In this document: positions 45,039 through 54,531 of the stretch, one piece after another
How positions within the stretch are numbered: the stretch's first letter is position 1
Layout of the letters: every line of letters begins with the position of its first letter
Source: Stieleria bergensis
GTDB taxonomy: Bacteria; Planctomycetota; Planctomycetia; Pirellulales; Pirellulaceae
NCBI GenBank assembly: GCA_007745635.1
Contig: CP036272.1
Span: 883,532-947,531 of the forward strand
Direction of reading: 5' to 3'
DNA length: 64,000 nt
Notes under the pieces: generated by a model
The model's database searches: none
What the model was told of the DNA's origin: nothing
The model's input: the letters and a program-made list of their open reading frames with translations, nothing else
Made by a program: the position numbers and the translations under genes

Positions 45039-45935
45039 GTGTCTCATTCCAGAAAACTGATCACTCGCCGTTTGTTTGCGGGCTTTTTATCTTGCTCGTT
45101 TGCGTTGGGCTCTGTGGTCGCAATAGCAGAAGCTCCCGCCAAGCAAGAAGCTGAAGCCTCGGCTACTTTGTTCAATGCCATGGAAGAAGGCAAGGTTGAC
45201 GTTAAGTTCATCCCCCTGGGACCTGAAAAGGCTAACTTGATCGTTCGCAATAAGACCGATAAGCCACTGACGGTGAAGCTTCCTGAGAAGTTCGCCGGTG
45301 TACCAATCAATCGCCAGTTCGGCGGGATGGGTGGTGGCATGGGCGGTATGGGCGGCGGCATGGGAGGCATGGGCGGCGGCATGGGAGGCATGGGCGGCGG
45401 CGGTCAAGCCATGGGCGGCGGTATGGGCGGCGGCATGGGCGGTGGCATGGGCGGCGGCATGGGTGGCATGGGCGGCGGCGGCATGGGAATGCAAGGCGGC
45501 ATGTTCCGCATTGCTCCCAAACGCGAGTTCAAACGCGCTCTGACGACCGTTTGCCTGGAGCATGGTCGTCCCGATCCCAACCCAAAGATGGCTTACACCA
45601 TCATCCCCTTGGACAAAGTCACCAAGGACGGTCGCGTGCACGCTCTATGCGAAGCATTGGGCAGCGGTCAAATTGCTCAAAACACTGCACAAGCTGCTGC
45701 GTGGCACCTGACCGACGACCTGTCCTGGCAAAAGTTGGCATCAATGAACAAGGCCGAAAGCAAGTACACCGGCAACATCCGCTGGTTCTCGCCTCTGGAA
45801 TTGCGTGCTGCCCAAGCGGTTGTCAGCGAAGTCACTCGCATGGCGAACGCCGCTTCAGAAGGTTCGCAATCAGAGTCGGAATCCGAGTCAAATTACACGC
45901 AGACCACAGCGACCTCGCTGTCTAGCAAAAAGTAA
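45039..45935 (+). CDS. Exported Gly-Met-rich repeat protein
   Basis: The GTG at 45039 follows AAGGA by about eight bases and gives 298 residues; a TTG two codons earlier is possible. A basic leader and hydrophobic helix (about 12-30) form a signal peptide. Residues 35-88 look folded (VDVKFIPLGPEKANLIV). Residues about 93-150 are GGM/GGGM repeats. The C-terminal half (about 155-280) is folded with AQNTAQAAAWHL and a Ser/Glu tail. No family recognised. It is followed by an intrinsic terminator. Confidence 0.75.
   Translation: MSHSRKLITRRLFAGFLSCSFALGSVVAIAEAPAKQEAEASATLFNAMEEGKVDVKFIPLGPEKANLIVRNKTDKPLTVKLPEKFAGVPINRQFGGMGGGMGGMGGGMGGMGGGMGGMGGGGQAMGGGMGGGMGGGMGGGMGGMGGGGMGMQGGMFRIAPKREFKRALTTVCLEHGRPDPNPKMAYTIIPLDKVTKDGRVHALCEALGSGQIAQNTAQAAAWHLTDDLSWQKLASMNKAESKYTGNIRWFSPLELRAAQAVVSEVTRMANAASEGSQSESESESNYTQTTATSLSSKK
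45322..45500 (+). repeat. Coding low-complexity GGM repeat
   Basis: The sequence GGCGGCATGGG and variants repeat with 9-24 bp periodicity, encoding Gly-Gly-Met units. The repeat remains in frame within the exported protein gene and is prone to length change. Confidence 0.9.
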
Positions 45936-45992
45936 TCCGGTTTTCCTGATCGCAGAATCTGCCGCTTCATCGCTGATTCGTCAAACAACTCA

Positions 45993-46030
45993 CGCCAGCT
46001 TGGTCATTCAGCCAAGCTGGCGTTTTTGTT
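45993..46030 (+). terminator. Intrinsic terminator of the Gly-Met-rich gene
   Basis: ACGCCAGCTTGG (45993-46004) pairs perfectly with CCAAGCTGGCGT (46013-46024), with an eight-base loop, followed by TTTTTGTTT. This is a 12 bp stem, about 60 bases after the stop codon. Confidence 0.95.
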
Positions 46031-46212
46031 TGCCTCACCGTCGGCTAACGGTGTATTTGGGCGACCTGTTAGATCGCCTTTCATCTTGTGAACGCAGCCA
46101 TCGGTTCCACTCTCTCTGATCAACAAGCCGTCTAGAATCGAGTAGACTGTCGAGCATTAGCACTCAATTCTTACGCTGGTGGTTGCACCAGTTCATGCAC
46201 GGAGCAGGTGAA

Positions 46213-47319
46213 ATGATTTCGCGACGCACGTTTGGGCAACGCTCTTTATCTCAGGCCGGTCTGGTCGCCATGGCCTCGATGGCTGCCACGGGCGTCAGCC
46301 TTGCCGATGACGCGTCGCGGATCCGCTGGGAGGTTTTTTCAGGGACAGGGTCCAGTGATTCACCAAGCGCTGATCAGCCCAGTGATCCACTCGAGATCGC
46401 GATGAGGAATCCCTACGGCATTGAGGTGACGCCGAACTGGATCTATTTTAGTACCGTTGATGATCATTCGATCTGGCAACTGTCTCGCAAGCAGGGGACC
46501 ATTCGTCGATTCGCTGGCACTGGCAAGCAAGGCTATAGCGGTGACGGAGGGCCCGCTCTATCGGCGACGTTTAATGCGCCTCATGAGATTCGCGCCGATT
46601 CACGGGGGAACCTTTTTGTTGCTGACACTCGCAATCATTGCATCCGTCGCATTGATGCCAAGACCGGTGTGGTGATCACCTTGGCTGGTAATGGCAAGCC
46701 AGGTTACGGTGGGGACAACATCATTGCGACGCAGGCGCGTTTTAATCAGCCGCACAGTATTGTGCTCGATCCAACAGGCTGTATTGTTGCCGACACCTTG
46801 AATCATCGCGTGCGGCGAATCGATTTGCGCAGCGGACTGGTGCGGAACCTTGCCGGCACAGGCAGAGGAGCGTTGCCCACCAGTCATCGAACGGCCAACT
46901 TGCAACCGGTTTTTGGCCCACGTTCTCTAGCGATTGGCCCGAAGTCTATTTGGTTGGTTTTGCGTGAAGGCAATAGTATTTGGCGCATTGATCGCGTCAC
47001 CGGCAAGATTGTGCATTTCGCTGGCACGGGCGAGAAGGGCTTTCGAGGTGACGGAGGCGATCCGCTTGAAGCAGAGTTTCGCGGCCCCAAGGGAATCGCG
47101 CTCGATTCTCAGCAACGCGTGCTGATCGCCGATACGGAAAACCATGCCATTCGCCGGATCGATCAACGCAAGAATCTCGTCGAACTGTTGCAGACGCCTT
47201 ACCGGTTAAAACGCCCTCATGGAGTGGCAGTGATTCCGGCCGGTAGTGCAGTCGATGTGACTCAGGACACGTACTTGGTTTCTGATTCCGAAAATCATCA
47301 AGTGTTGTCTGGAGTTTAA
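46213..47319 (+). CDS. Tat-exported NHL repeat protein
   Basis: The ATG at 46213 follows GGAGCAGGTG and gives 368 residues. The N-terminus SRRTFGQ followed by a hydrophobic stretch is a Tat signal (cleavage near SLA-DDA). The rest is a beta-propeller of NHL repeats, each with the pattern GDGGPA...ATFNAPHEI, LFVADTRNHCIRRID. Repeats at about 110, 165, 290 and 330 are clear. Such propellers bind ligands or act as lyase scaffolds; no catalytic residues were recognised. Confidence 0.87.
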   Translation: MISRRTFGQRSLSQAGLVAMASMAATGVSLADDASRIRWEVFSGTGSSDSPSADQPSDPLEIAMRNPYGIEVTPNWIYFSTVDDHSIWQLSRKQGTIRRFAGTGKQGYSGDGGPALSATFNAPHEIRADSRGNLFVADTRNHCIRRIDAKTGVVITLAGNGKPGYGGDNIIATQARFNQPHSIVLDPTGCIVADTLNHRVRRIDLRSGLVRNLAGTGRGALPTSHRTANLQPVFGPRSLAIGPKSIWLVLREGNSIWRIDRVTGKIVHFAGTGEKGFRGDGGDPLEAEFRGPKGIALDSQQRVLIADTENHAIRRIDQRKNLVELLQTPYRLKRPHGVAVIPAGSAVDVTQDTYLVSDSENHQVLSGV

Positions 47320-47482
47320 GCTTTGCTGGGCTGGGACTCGCGTCGCGGAATGGATTCGCTGGAAAGCCGCGTTTGGAAAAGACACTGGATCCTGGTCCTG
47401 GATCAATTGGTGACAGGTGATTCCGGATTCAGGGATGGAGCTTATCGCAATCGGTGACGCGGATGGAAAGGGATTCAGAGCA

Positions 47483-48508
47483 CTAGGAACCGATGTCTCC
47501 GCGGTCGCCGGTGGTTCCGGCGGCGATGTCGGCAGCAAAGCAATCGATCAGCGTTGAGACATTGGCCATTCGATCGAGTTCACGCACGGCACGAACACTG
47601 CGGTCGAGCCGCGCCAGCGTGATGGGCCGCGACTGGTAGTGGCTTGCTTCGTGCCGTACCAGGCGCCGATAATGTTGGATGCAGATGGAGAAAATATCGC
47701 GCAGCGCGGCGCGTTTAACGCGTGGCTCTTTGCCGGCTTGTTCGACTCGATCATTGATCAGTCGGCGCAGAGAAATCGGATCGGGTGCTGGTTTGGAAAG
47801 CGTGTTGCCGAGCGTCTTTGCGAATTCTCGCGTTTCAGCATCTAGGAAACGCAGTGCAACGGGAATGTCTCCGGTTGCCATTTCCACGGCTTGTTGAACA
47901 TCTGTATTGCCAGCTTCGATCTGATGCTTTTCGATGATGAGCTGAATTGCTTGTTCATTTGAAAGCGGTTGAAAGCGAACGGCTTGGCAGCGCGATCGAA
48001 TCGTTGGAAGTTGCTTTTGTTCGCTGGTGCCAACCAGGATGATCAGAGCATCATTGGGCGGCTCTTCCAGAGTTTTCAGCAAGCAGTTGGCGCCTTCTTC
48101 GTTTAAGAAGTCTGCGTCTTCAAGAATCGCAATCTTGCGTTTTCCAGCGTATGGACTCAGTCGAATATCGCGGCAAAAGCCTTCTTGCATCCGAACGTCT
48201 GGAGCACCGATCAGCAGGTCGATTGGAATCAGCGTTTTGTCATCTGGTTTCCGGACGCGAATCACATCGGGATGCGTTTCGGCGTCCACTTGAGCACAGG
48301 CGGGGCACTCACCGCATGGCGACATGTCCTTCGGTTGGGATCGCTCGCACAGCAAGGTGCGAGCGAGCAGGGTGGCGACACTCCGTTTTCCAATTCCAGG
48401 TGGACCTGTGAACAGCAAGCTGCCGCCAAGTCGTTGTTGCCCGATGGCGTTAGAAAAACGAGGCTTCAGTTGTGGATTACCAATCAGGTCATCCCAGTGG
48501 GCGATCAT
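47483..48508 (-). CDS. holB: DNA polymerase III delta' subunit
   Basis: This 341-residue clamp-loader subunit has Walker A GPPGIGKRS (35-43), the zinc-binding cysteines C54, C65, C68 and C71, the conserved LLKTLEEPP and the SRC motif (IRSRCQ). The C-terminal third is helical. It loads the sliding clamp as part of the replisome. Its ATG at 48508 overlaps the rpiB stop by four bases (ATGA), making it the last gene of the three-gene unit. Confidence 0.94.
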   Translation of the reverse strand: MIAHWDDLIGNPQLKPRFSNAIGQQRLGGSLLFTGPPGIGKRSVATLLARTLLCERSQPKDMSPCGECPACAQVDAETHPDVIRVRKPDDKTLIPIDLLIGAPDVRMQEGFCRDIRLSPYAGKRKIAILEDADFLNEEGANCLLKTLEEPPNDALIILVGTSEQKQLPTIRSRCQAVRFQPLSNEQAIQLIIEKHQIEAGNTDVQQAVEMATGDIPVALRFLDAETREFAKTLGNTLSKPAPDPISLRRLINDRVEQAGKEPRVKRAALRDIFSICIQHYRRLVRHEASHYQSRPITLARLDRSVRAVRELDRMANVSTLIDCFAADIAAGTTGDRGDIGS

Positions 48509-48978
48509 GTGCTAGAGATGTCTTGCGTGGCCGTGGTTTGTTCTTCGATCTTGTCAATCTTGGCCAACCGGTCAGCATGGCGGCCTCCATCGAATTCTGT
48601 CTGTAGCCATCGCAAGACCATGTCATCAATGGAGCGATCGCCGATCAGATCACCAGGCAAGCAAAGAACATTGATATCATTGTGGCGGCGGCTCATTTCA
48701 ACCATGACTTCGTCATAGCAGGGTGCTGCTCGGACACCGCGGAACTTGTTGGCCGTGATGGCCATGCCGATTCCAGTGCCGCAGATCAAGATGCCGCGTT
48801 GTGCTTCGCCGCTGGCGACACGTTTGGCAACCGCTTCGGCAAAGTCTGGATAGTCAACAGATTGATCGCCCAAAGTGCCTTCATCGAAGACTTCGTACTT
48901 GGCTTGCTGTAAGGCCTGGATCAAACGTGATTTGACTTGGACACCACGGTGATCACTTCCCAGTGCGACGCGCATCAC
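48505..48978 (-). CDS. rpiB: Ribose-5-phosphate isomerase B
   Basis: The 157-residue enzyme interconverts ribose-5-phosphate and ribulose-5-phosphate. GSDHRG near the N-terminus binds substrate, C66 in CGTGIGM is the catalytic base, and HNDINVLCLP is conserved. It is translated with both neighbours: its start overlaps the Sua5-phosphatase stop and its stop overlaps the holB start, each ATGA. The second Met is an alternative start. Confidence 0.95.
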   Translation of the reverse strand: MMRVALGSDHRGVQVKSRLIQALQQAKYEVFDEGTLGDQSVDYPDFAEAVAKRVASGEAQRGILICGTGIGMAITANKFRGVRAAPCYDEVMVEMSRRHNDINVLCLPGDLIGDRSIDDMVLRWLQTEFDGGRHADRLAKIDKIEEQTTATQDISST

Positions 48979-50135
48979 GCTGACTCCTTATCTTCGTTGG
49001 AGGGGCCGTTATCGTTGCAAGATTCGGGGACAAGGTCTTGGCCAAGCTTGTCCAGCCAGAATGTGATCTCTTTTTCCATTTGTTCGGCACACTGTCGGTA
49101 GGCTTCGGTAGGCATCCCGATCGGGTCGCCAATGTCGCCGCTGTCTTGACGCAATGTGAACACTTGATTTTGCATCTCCGGCCAAGCAGCGAGAATCGCT
49201 GAACGATGCGAGCGTGTCATGGTGAGCACTAAGTCAGCAGTGTTCATGAGATCTTCGGTCAAGGGTTGGCTGCTGTGACCGGTTAGGTCCAGTTTTTTTT
49301 CGCCCATGACTTCGATCGATTGGGGGCTCGCGCTCATCCCAGGGTTGGCAGCGACGCCGGCTGACAGGACGCGAACGGCATCTTCGCAACCAAACCGTTT
49401 GCGCAGTTGTTCGCGCATCAACGTTTCGGCCATCGGGCTTCGGCAGGTGTTTCCAGTGCACACCATTACAATCACAGGCTTGACGAATTGGTTCATTGCA
49501 GCTCGTTCAATCACTCCTTCTCGCAAAATTTTCCAGCGGTTTCCGATCACCTCGACGATTGTAGAGTGTCCGCCGTAGCGGGTGGGGCCGTCGTCGAGCA
49601 GCAACGGAATCTGGCCAGCATGCTGTTCTAGCAGGCTGGCTGCGTCAGATTGTGGTCGATCTGAGGGCCAATTGGCACTGGTCAATACCAGGGGGGCGGC
49701 CATAAATCGATGAATCCCCTCTAAGATTCGATGTTTCACCACTCGAAACCCAATTTGACCGCCATCTCCCGTGATTTGGGAGCGGACCGATGGAGGTAAT
49801 CCGGTGATCGCCGAATGAGCGTCTGTGCAGGTGGTGACCAGCGTTAGCGGCCCCGGCCAGCAGCGATGGCTGAGTCGTTTCACCAGCCCCGACGCAGGCC
49901 AGAAAAAGTCCTCCGCGGCCTGGCGGCTACGAACTGAAATCGCCAGAGGGGACGATTCATTGCCGGTCAGTTCCAGCAAGCGGGCCACCGCATCCGGATT
50001 CAACGCGTGAGCGGCCAGTCCGTACACAGTGTCTGTGGGCAAGCCGACCACATTGCCTTCGGATAACGCCTGTACGGTCCGGTGAATCAAATCACGGGCA
50101 TCGTCGGTTTGGCGAAGATCAAAGACCTGAGTCAT
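48975..50135 (-). CDS. Threonylcarbamoyl-AMP synthase fused to YwlE-like phosphatase
   Basis: The ATG at 50135 gives 386 residues; a further 93 upstream codons are open but non-conserved. Residues 1-215 are a YrdC/Sua5 domain: LPTDTVYGLAAHA, CWPGPLTLV, and TSANWPSDRPQSD. It makes threonylcarbamoyl-AMP for t6A tRNA modification. Residues 222-370 are a low-molecular-weight phosphatase with C226 and R232 in CTGNTCRSPMAE and catalytic D337 in GDP. Thr230, where tyrosine phosphatases usually have Ile, matches YwlE arginine phosphatase. The order sua5-ywlE-rpiB equals the Bacillus ywlC-ywlE-ywlF order, here with the first two fused. Confidence 0.9.
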   Translation of the reverse strand: MTQVFDLRQTDDARDLIHRTVQALSEGNVVGLPTDTVYGLAAHALNPDAVARLLELTGNESSPLAISVRSRQAAEDFFWPASGLVKRLSHRCWPGPLTLVTTCTDAHSAITGLPPSVRSQITGDGGQIGFRVVKHRILEGIHRFMAAPLVLTSANWPSDRPQSDAASLLEQHAGQIPLLLDDGPTRYGGHSTIVEVIGNRWKILREGVIERAAMNQFVKPVIVMVCTGNTCRSPMAETLMREQLRKRFGCEDAVRVLSAGVAANPGMSASPQSIEVMGEKKLDLTGHSSQPLTEDLMNTADLVLTMTRSHRSAILAAWPEMQNQVFTLRQDSGDIGDPIGMPTEAYRQCAEQMEKEITFWLDKLGQDLVPESCNDNGPSNEDKESA

Positions 50136-50508
50136 GATGTCAGTGAATCCTGAAAAGGCGGCATGGCACTGCAGAACACGCGCGTGTTGAAGGCCTTCCG
50201 ATGGCCGGTGCCGAGCGTCTATTGTAAGGTGCAGTGAAATTAATTCACAAGTCGCCCGGAAATTTCCACTCGCTGGCCCCAGATTGTTCAACCAAATCAG
50301 CGATTTGGCGGCGTCACGCCCCCTCAATTCAAGCAGCGATTGTGCGAAAAAAGCACGCTTTGCAGGTATACTGTCCAGCGAGCCTAGACGCGGCGATTTT
50401 TCAATCGAGCTCACTGATTTTTCGTCAATCGATTCGTCGCCTCCTCATCACAGGCAGCGGATCTGGCAACCGCTGCCCCCGTTCGTCAACCTTTACAAGT
50501 GACCCTCC
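50136..50508. other. Divergent intergenic region
   Basis: This 373 bp region should contain the promoters of the Sua5-phosphatase operon (-) and the NHL gene at 50509 (+). No hairpin or repeat stood out. The apparent upstream extension of the Sua5 frame crosses it but is not protein-like. Confidence 0.4.
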
Positions 50509-51528
50509 ATGCAACCGGGAAGAACGACGCCTGCCGCTGAAGAAACAATTTCGAGGCGAGACGGTTTGCGGCGTTTGGCAATGCAGGCGGCGATCGGTTA
50601 TTCGGCAGTTGCCACCAGCGGTTGCGCACCGTTTCAGTCGGCGAGCGAAGCGGAATTGATCTGGGGACGGCGCGGGCTTAGCGAAGGGCGATTCTTGAAG
50701 CCGCGCGCGATCTCGATTGATCGCTTCGATCAGTTGTATATCTGTGACACGACCGGTCGGATTCAAGTCTTTGATCGCGATGGCAATTGGTTGCGGCAAT
50801 GGTCCACGCCTGAAACCGCCAATGGGCGACCAACCGGTATGACGATGTGGCAACCCGATCCCGACGGTGGGCCAGAGGATGATCTGCTGCTGGTCGCTGA
50901 CACACATTACTATCGCATGCTGGTTTACACACGTGATGGCCAGCGAAGAGAGGACCTTGAGATCGGTGGCGAGCCGGGAGTCGGCAATGGTGAGTTCGCC
51001 TTTGTCACTGATGCCGTGGCCGACAGGCGGGGTAACTTTTATATCAGTGAATACGGCGATTCAGATCGCATTCAAAAGTTCGCGCCGGACGGAACGTTTT
51101 TGTATCAGTGGAATGGTTCCGGAACTGCTGAAGGCCGGTTTCGCCGTCCACAAAGCCTCGACATCGATGGCGAGACGTTATGGGTCACCGATGCGTTGAA
51201 CCATCGCATTCAGCGCTTCAACGTGCAGCCTGACAAACCTGAATTGATTGACAGCTTCGGCCACCTGGGGTCACAGCCGGGGCAGTTTCACTACCCCTAT
51301 GGTCTGTTTGTACTTAAAGATGGTGGCGCGGTGATTTGCGAGTACGGCAATCAGCGGATCACACGCGTTGACGCCAGCGGGGCTTTTCTGGGCAACTGGG
51401 GAACACCTGGAGTTGGCAGTGGCCAGCTCGACGATCCTTGGAGTTTAGTCGTTGATTCCAAGGATCGTGTTCATGTGCTTGACAGTGAAAACCATCGCAT
51501 CCAACGCACGCCTTTGCCTAGCGCGTGA
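50509..51528 (+). CDS. NHL repeat propeller with Tat-like lipoprotein leader
   Basis: The 339-residue protein carries SRRDGLRR followed by a hydrophobic stretch ending TSGCAP, consistent with a Tat-exported lipoprotein. At least five NHL-type blades follow, each with GxFxxP...LYICDTTGRIQVFD or similar, giving a six-bladed propeller (about 50-335). YISEYGDSDRIQKF and VTDALNHRIQRF are typical blades. Function unknown; a paralog-like Tat NHL protein lies at 46213. Confidence 0.85.
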   Translation: MQPGRTTPAAEETISRRDGLRRLAMQAAIGYSAVATSGCAPFQSASEAELIWGRRGLSEGRFLKPRAISIDRFDQLYICDTTGRIQVFDRDGNWLRQWSTPETANGRPTGMTMWQPDPDGGPEDDLLLVADTHYYRMLVYTRDGQRREDLEIGGEPGVGNGEFAFVTDAVADRRGNFYISEYGDSDRIQKFAPDGTFLYQWNGSGTAEGRFRRPQSLDIDGETLWVTDALNHRIQRFNVQPDKPELIDSFGHLGSQPGQFHYPYGLFVLKDGGAVICEYGNQRITRVDASGAFLGNWGTPGVGSGQLDDPWSLVVDSKDRVHVLDSENHRIQRTPLPSA

Positions 51529-51638
51529 GCCAAGGCAAGGGCCATCGGTGCTCTGAAGGAGAGGCTTGGGACGCTCGGTCAAGCCGTCGCCAAGATCAGA
51601 GCAGTGGATCGCGTTAAAGGATCGATTCACGAGCCGGA

Positions 51639-53054
<1,416 letters not shown>

Positions 53055-54482
53055 TCACGATTCGCTGGGGATCTCAATTTTCGTCTCTTTCTCCAAACGG
53101 TCACGCACGCGTTTGTCTTTGCGCTGATTGGTCCACGTCCAGAACACCGTGCCAATGACGATCAGCAGCACCATGGAGAACATGAAGTAGCCCAGCGCGT
53201 TGACGCTGTCTTTGTTTACCTTGGGCGATGGTCGTGGATCCATTTTGGAAGCGATCAGCAGGGGCGCGACCTGCTTTCCCGCGGCCTGCTCGGTCATGAA
53301 CTGATTGTCAAAACTCCACAGCCGATAAAAGAACGCGTTTACAAACGCAGGCGAATCCAATGTGGTTACGGTGCGTCCCTCGTCGACGTCTGCTTTTAGA
53401 AACTCAGGCAGCGTCTTGCTGACGATTGAAACCGGGTATCGTCCGGACAACTTGATCGGGTCTCCACTGGGGCGAGGGATTTGCACGACCACTTTGCCCA
53501 AGTCACTGACGCTGTCAATTTGATAGTAGTGGTCCTGTCCCATTTCGTCACGCCGTGCGGCGGAATCGATCATGACCTTGGTGATTCGCACAACTGACAC
53601 GGGCATCCTGATCCAGTGGCCGGAAAGGTCCTTGGGGGACTTAAGTAGCTCTGCCAGTTCCGTGATCGCTGGCGCGGCGGGTTGCTCCGTTGCGACCGCG
53701 TCCGCTGCGCGAATCATGTTGTAAAACAGGTCAGCGTCTTTGGCGGTCAATGGTTTGGCGCCAATTTGCTGAATCTCCGATAAGAGTGACAGGTCAACGC
53801 CTTGCTGGCTAAGCATTTGCCAGCCGACGTTGTCTGGCTTGTGAGGCGTCCAGGTGAACGATCGGGCCGCAAAAACCTTGACGTCCGCAGTGGAATGAAT
53901 CAGCATCGCGTCGGCACTGAAACGGTCGCCTTTGCTGACATTGGCTTTGATCGGAGCGGCGAAGACCAGTTGTTTGATTGATGGATCAGAAGACGCATCA
54001 GCAGCCAGTTCGTACTGATCGAATTGATCCATCTCGATGTACGGAGCGATCTCGGCTGGGATCTTGTAGCGTTTGATGGCGCTGATTTGACCGGTGACGG
54101 AAGTGATGTCGCCGGTTTGGCTTGTTGTTGTGAGTGGCGCTGAACGCTTGGTGAGATCTTCTTTGCTGGCGGCCTGTAAGCGAAACAGCAGTTTGCCAAT
54201 CTCGGAAACTTGGTCGCTGTTGTTGACCGGGTAGCAGTCGGCAACGCGCTGCTGGTCAAACTGGCTCAGCAGATCAAGCCCCGAATCAGCGGCAGCAAGT
54301 TGGGGACCCAGTAAATGTTTCGGCAGTAAGTCCTCCAGCAGTGGGCAGTCCAGAAGTGAACCGTCAGGCGAGCTCCAAGGGCTGATCGCACCAAGCAGAA
54401 TACTGGCCGTTACCAGGAACATCAGGCGAGTGGATGCGATCAGTGACTTGACTTGGCTGGATAGACGAACGTTTGCAATCAT
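53055..54482 (-). CDS. Membrane-anchored extracytoplasmic protein, unknown
   Basis: The ATG at 54482 gives 475 residues; the open frame to 54731 is antisense-like reading of the upstream gene. A signal anchor lies at about 17-38 and a C-terminal membrane helix (YFMFSMVLLIVIGTVFWTW) near 427-446, followed by a charged cytoplasmic tail ending IPSES. The 380-residue extracytoplasmic region has no recognised motif. It starts 49 bp after the 536-residue gene on the same strand, which has the same layout, so they probably work as a pair. Confidence 0.65.
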   Translation of the reverse strand: MIANVRLSSQVKSLIASTRLMFLVTASILLGAISPWSSPDGSLLDCPLLEDLLPKHLLGPQLAAADSGLDLLSQFDQQRVADCYPVNNSDQVSEIGKLLFRLQAASKEDLTKRSAPLTTTSQTGDITSVTGQISAIKRYKIPAEIAPYIEMDQFDQYELAADASSDPSIKQLVFAAPIKANVSKGDRFSADAMLIHSTADVKVFAARSFTWTPHKPDNVGWQMLSQQGVDLSLLSEIQQIGAKPLTAKDADLFYNMIRAADAVATEQPAAPAITELAELLKSPKDLSGHWIRMPVSVVRITKVMIDSAARRDEMGQDHYYQIDSVSDLGKVVVQIPRPSGDPIKLSGRYPVSIVSKTLPEFLKADVDEGRTVTTLDSPAFVNAFFYRLWSFDNQFMTEQAAGKQVAPLLIASKMDPRPSPKVNKDSVNALGYFMFSMVLLIVIGTVFWTWTNQRKDKRVRDRLEKETKIEIPSES

Positions 54483-54531
54483 GAGTATGGATCGACGAAT
54501 GAGTGGGGGAGGAGCCGTGTTTCTTCCAGTC

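Noticed and set aside
50136-50414. N-terminal extension of the Sua5-phosphatase fusion
   Set aside because: The 93 extra residues are not conserved-looking, and the YrdC domain begins right after the ATG at 50135.
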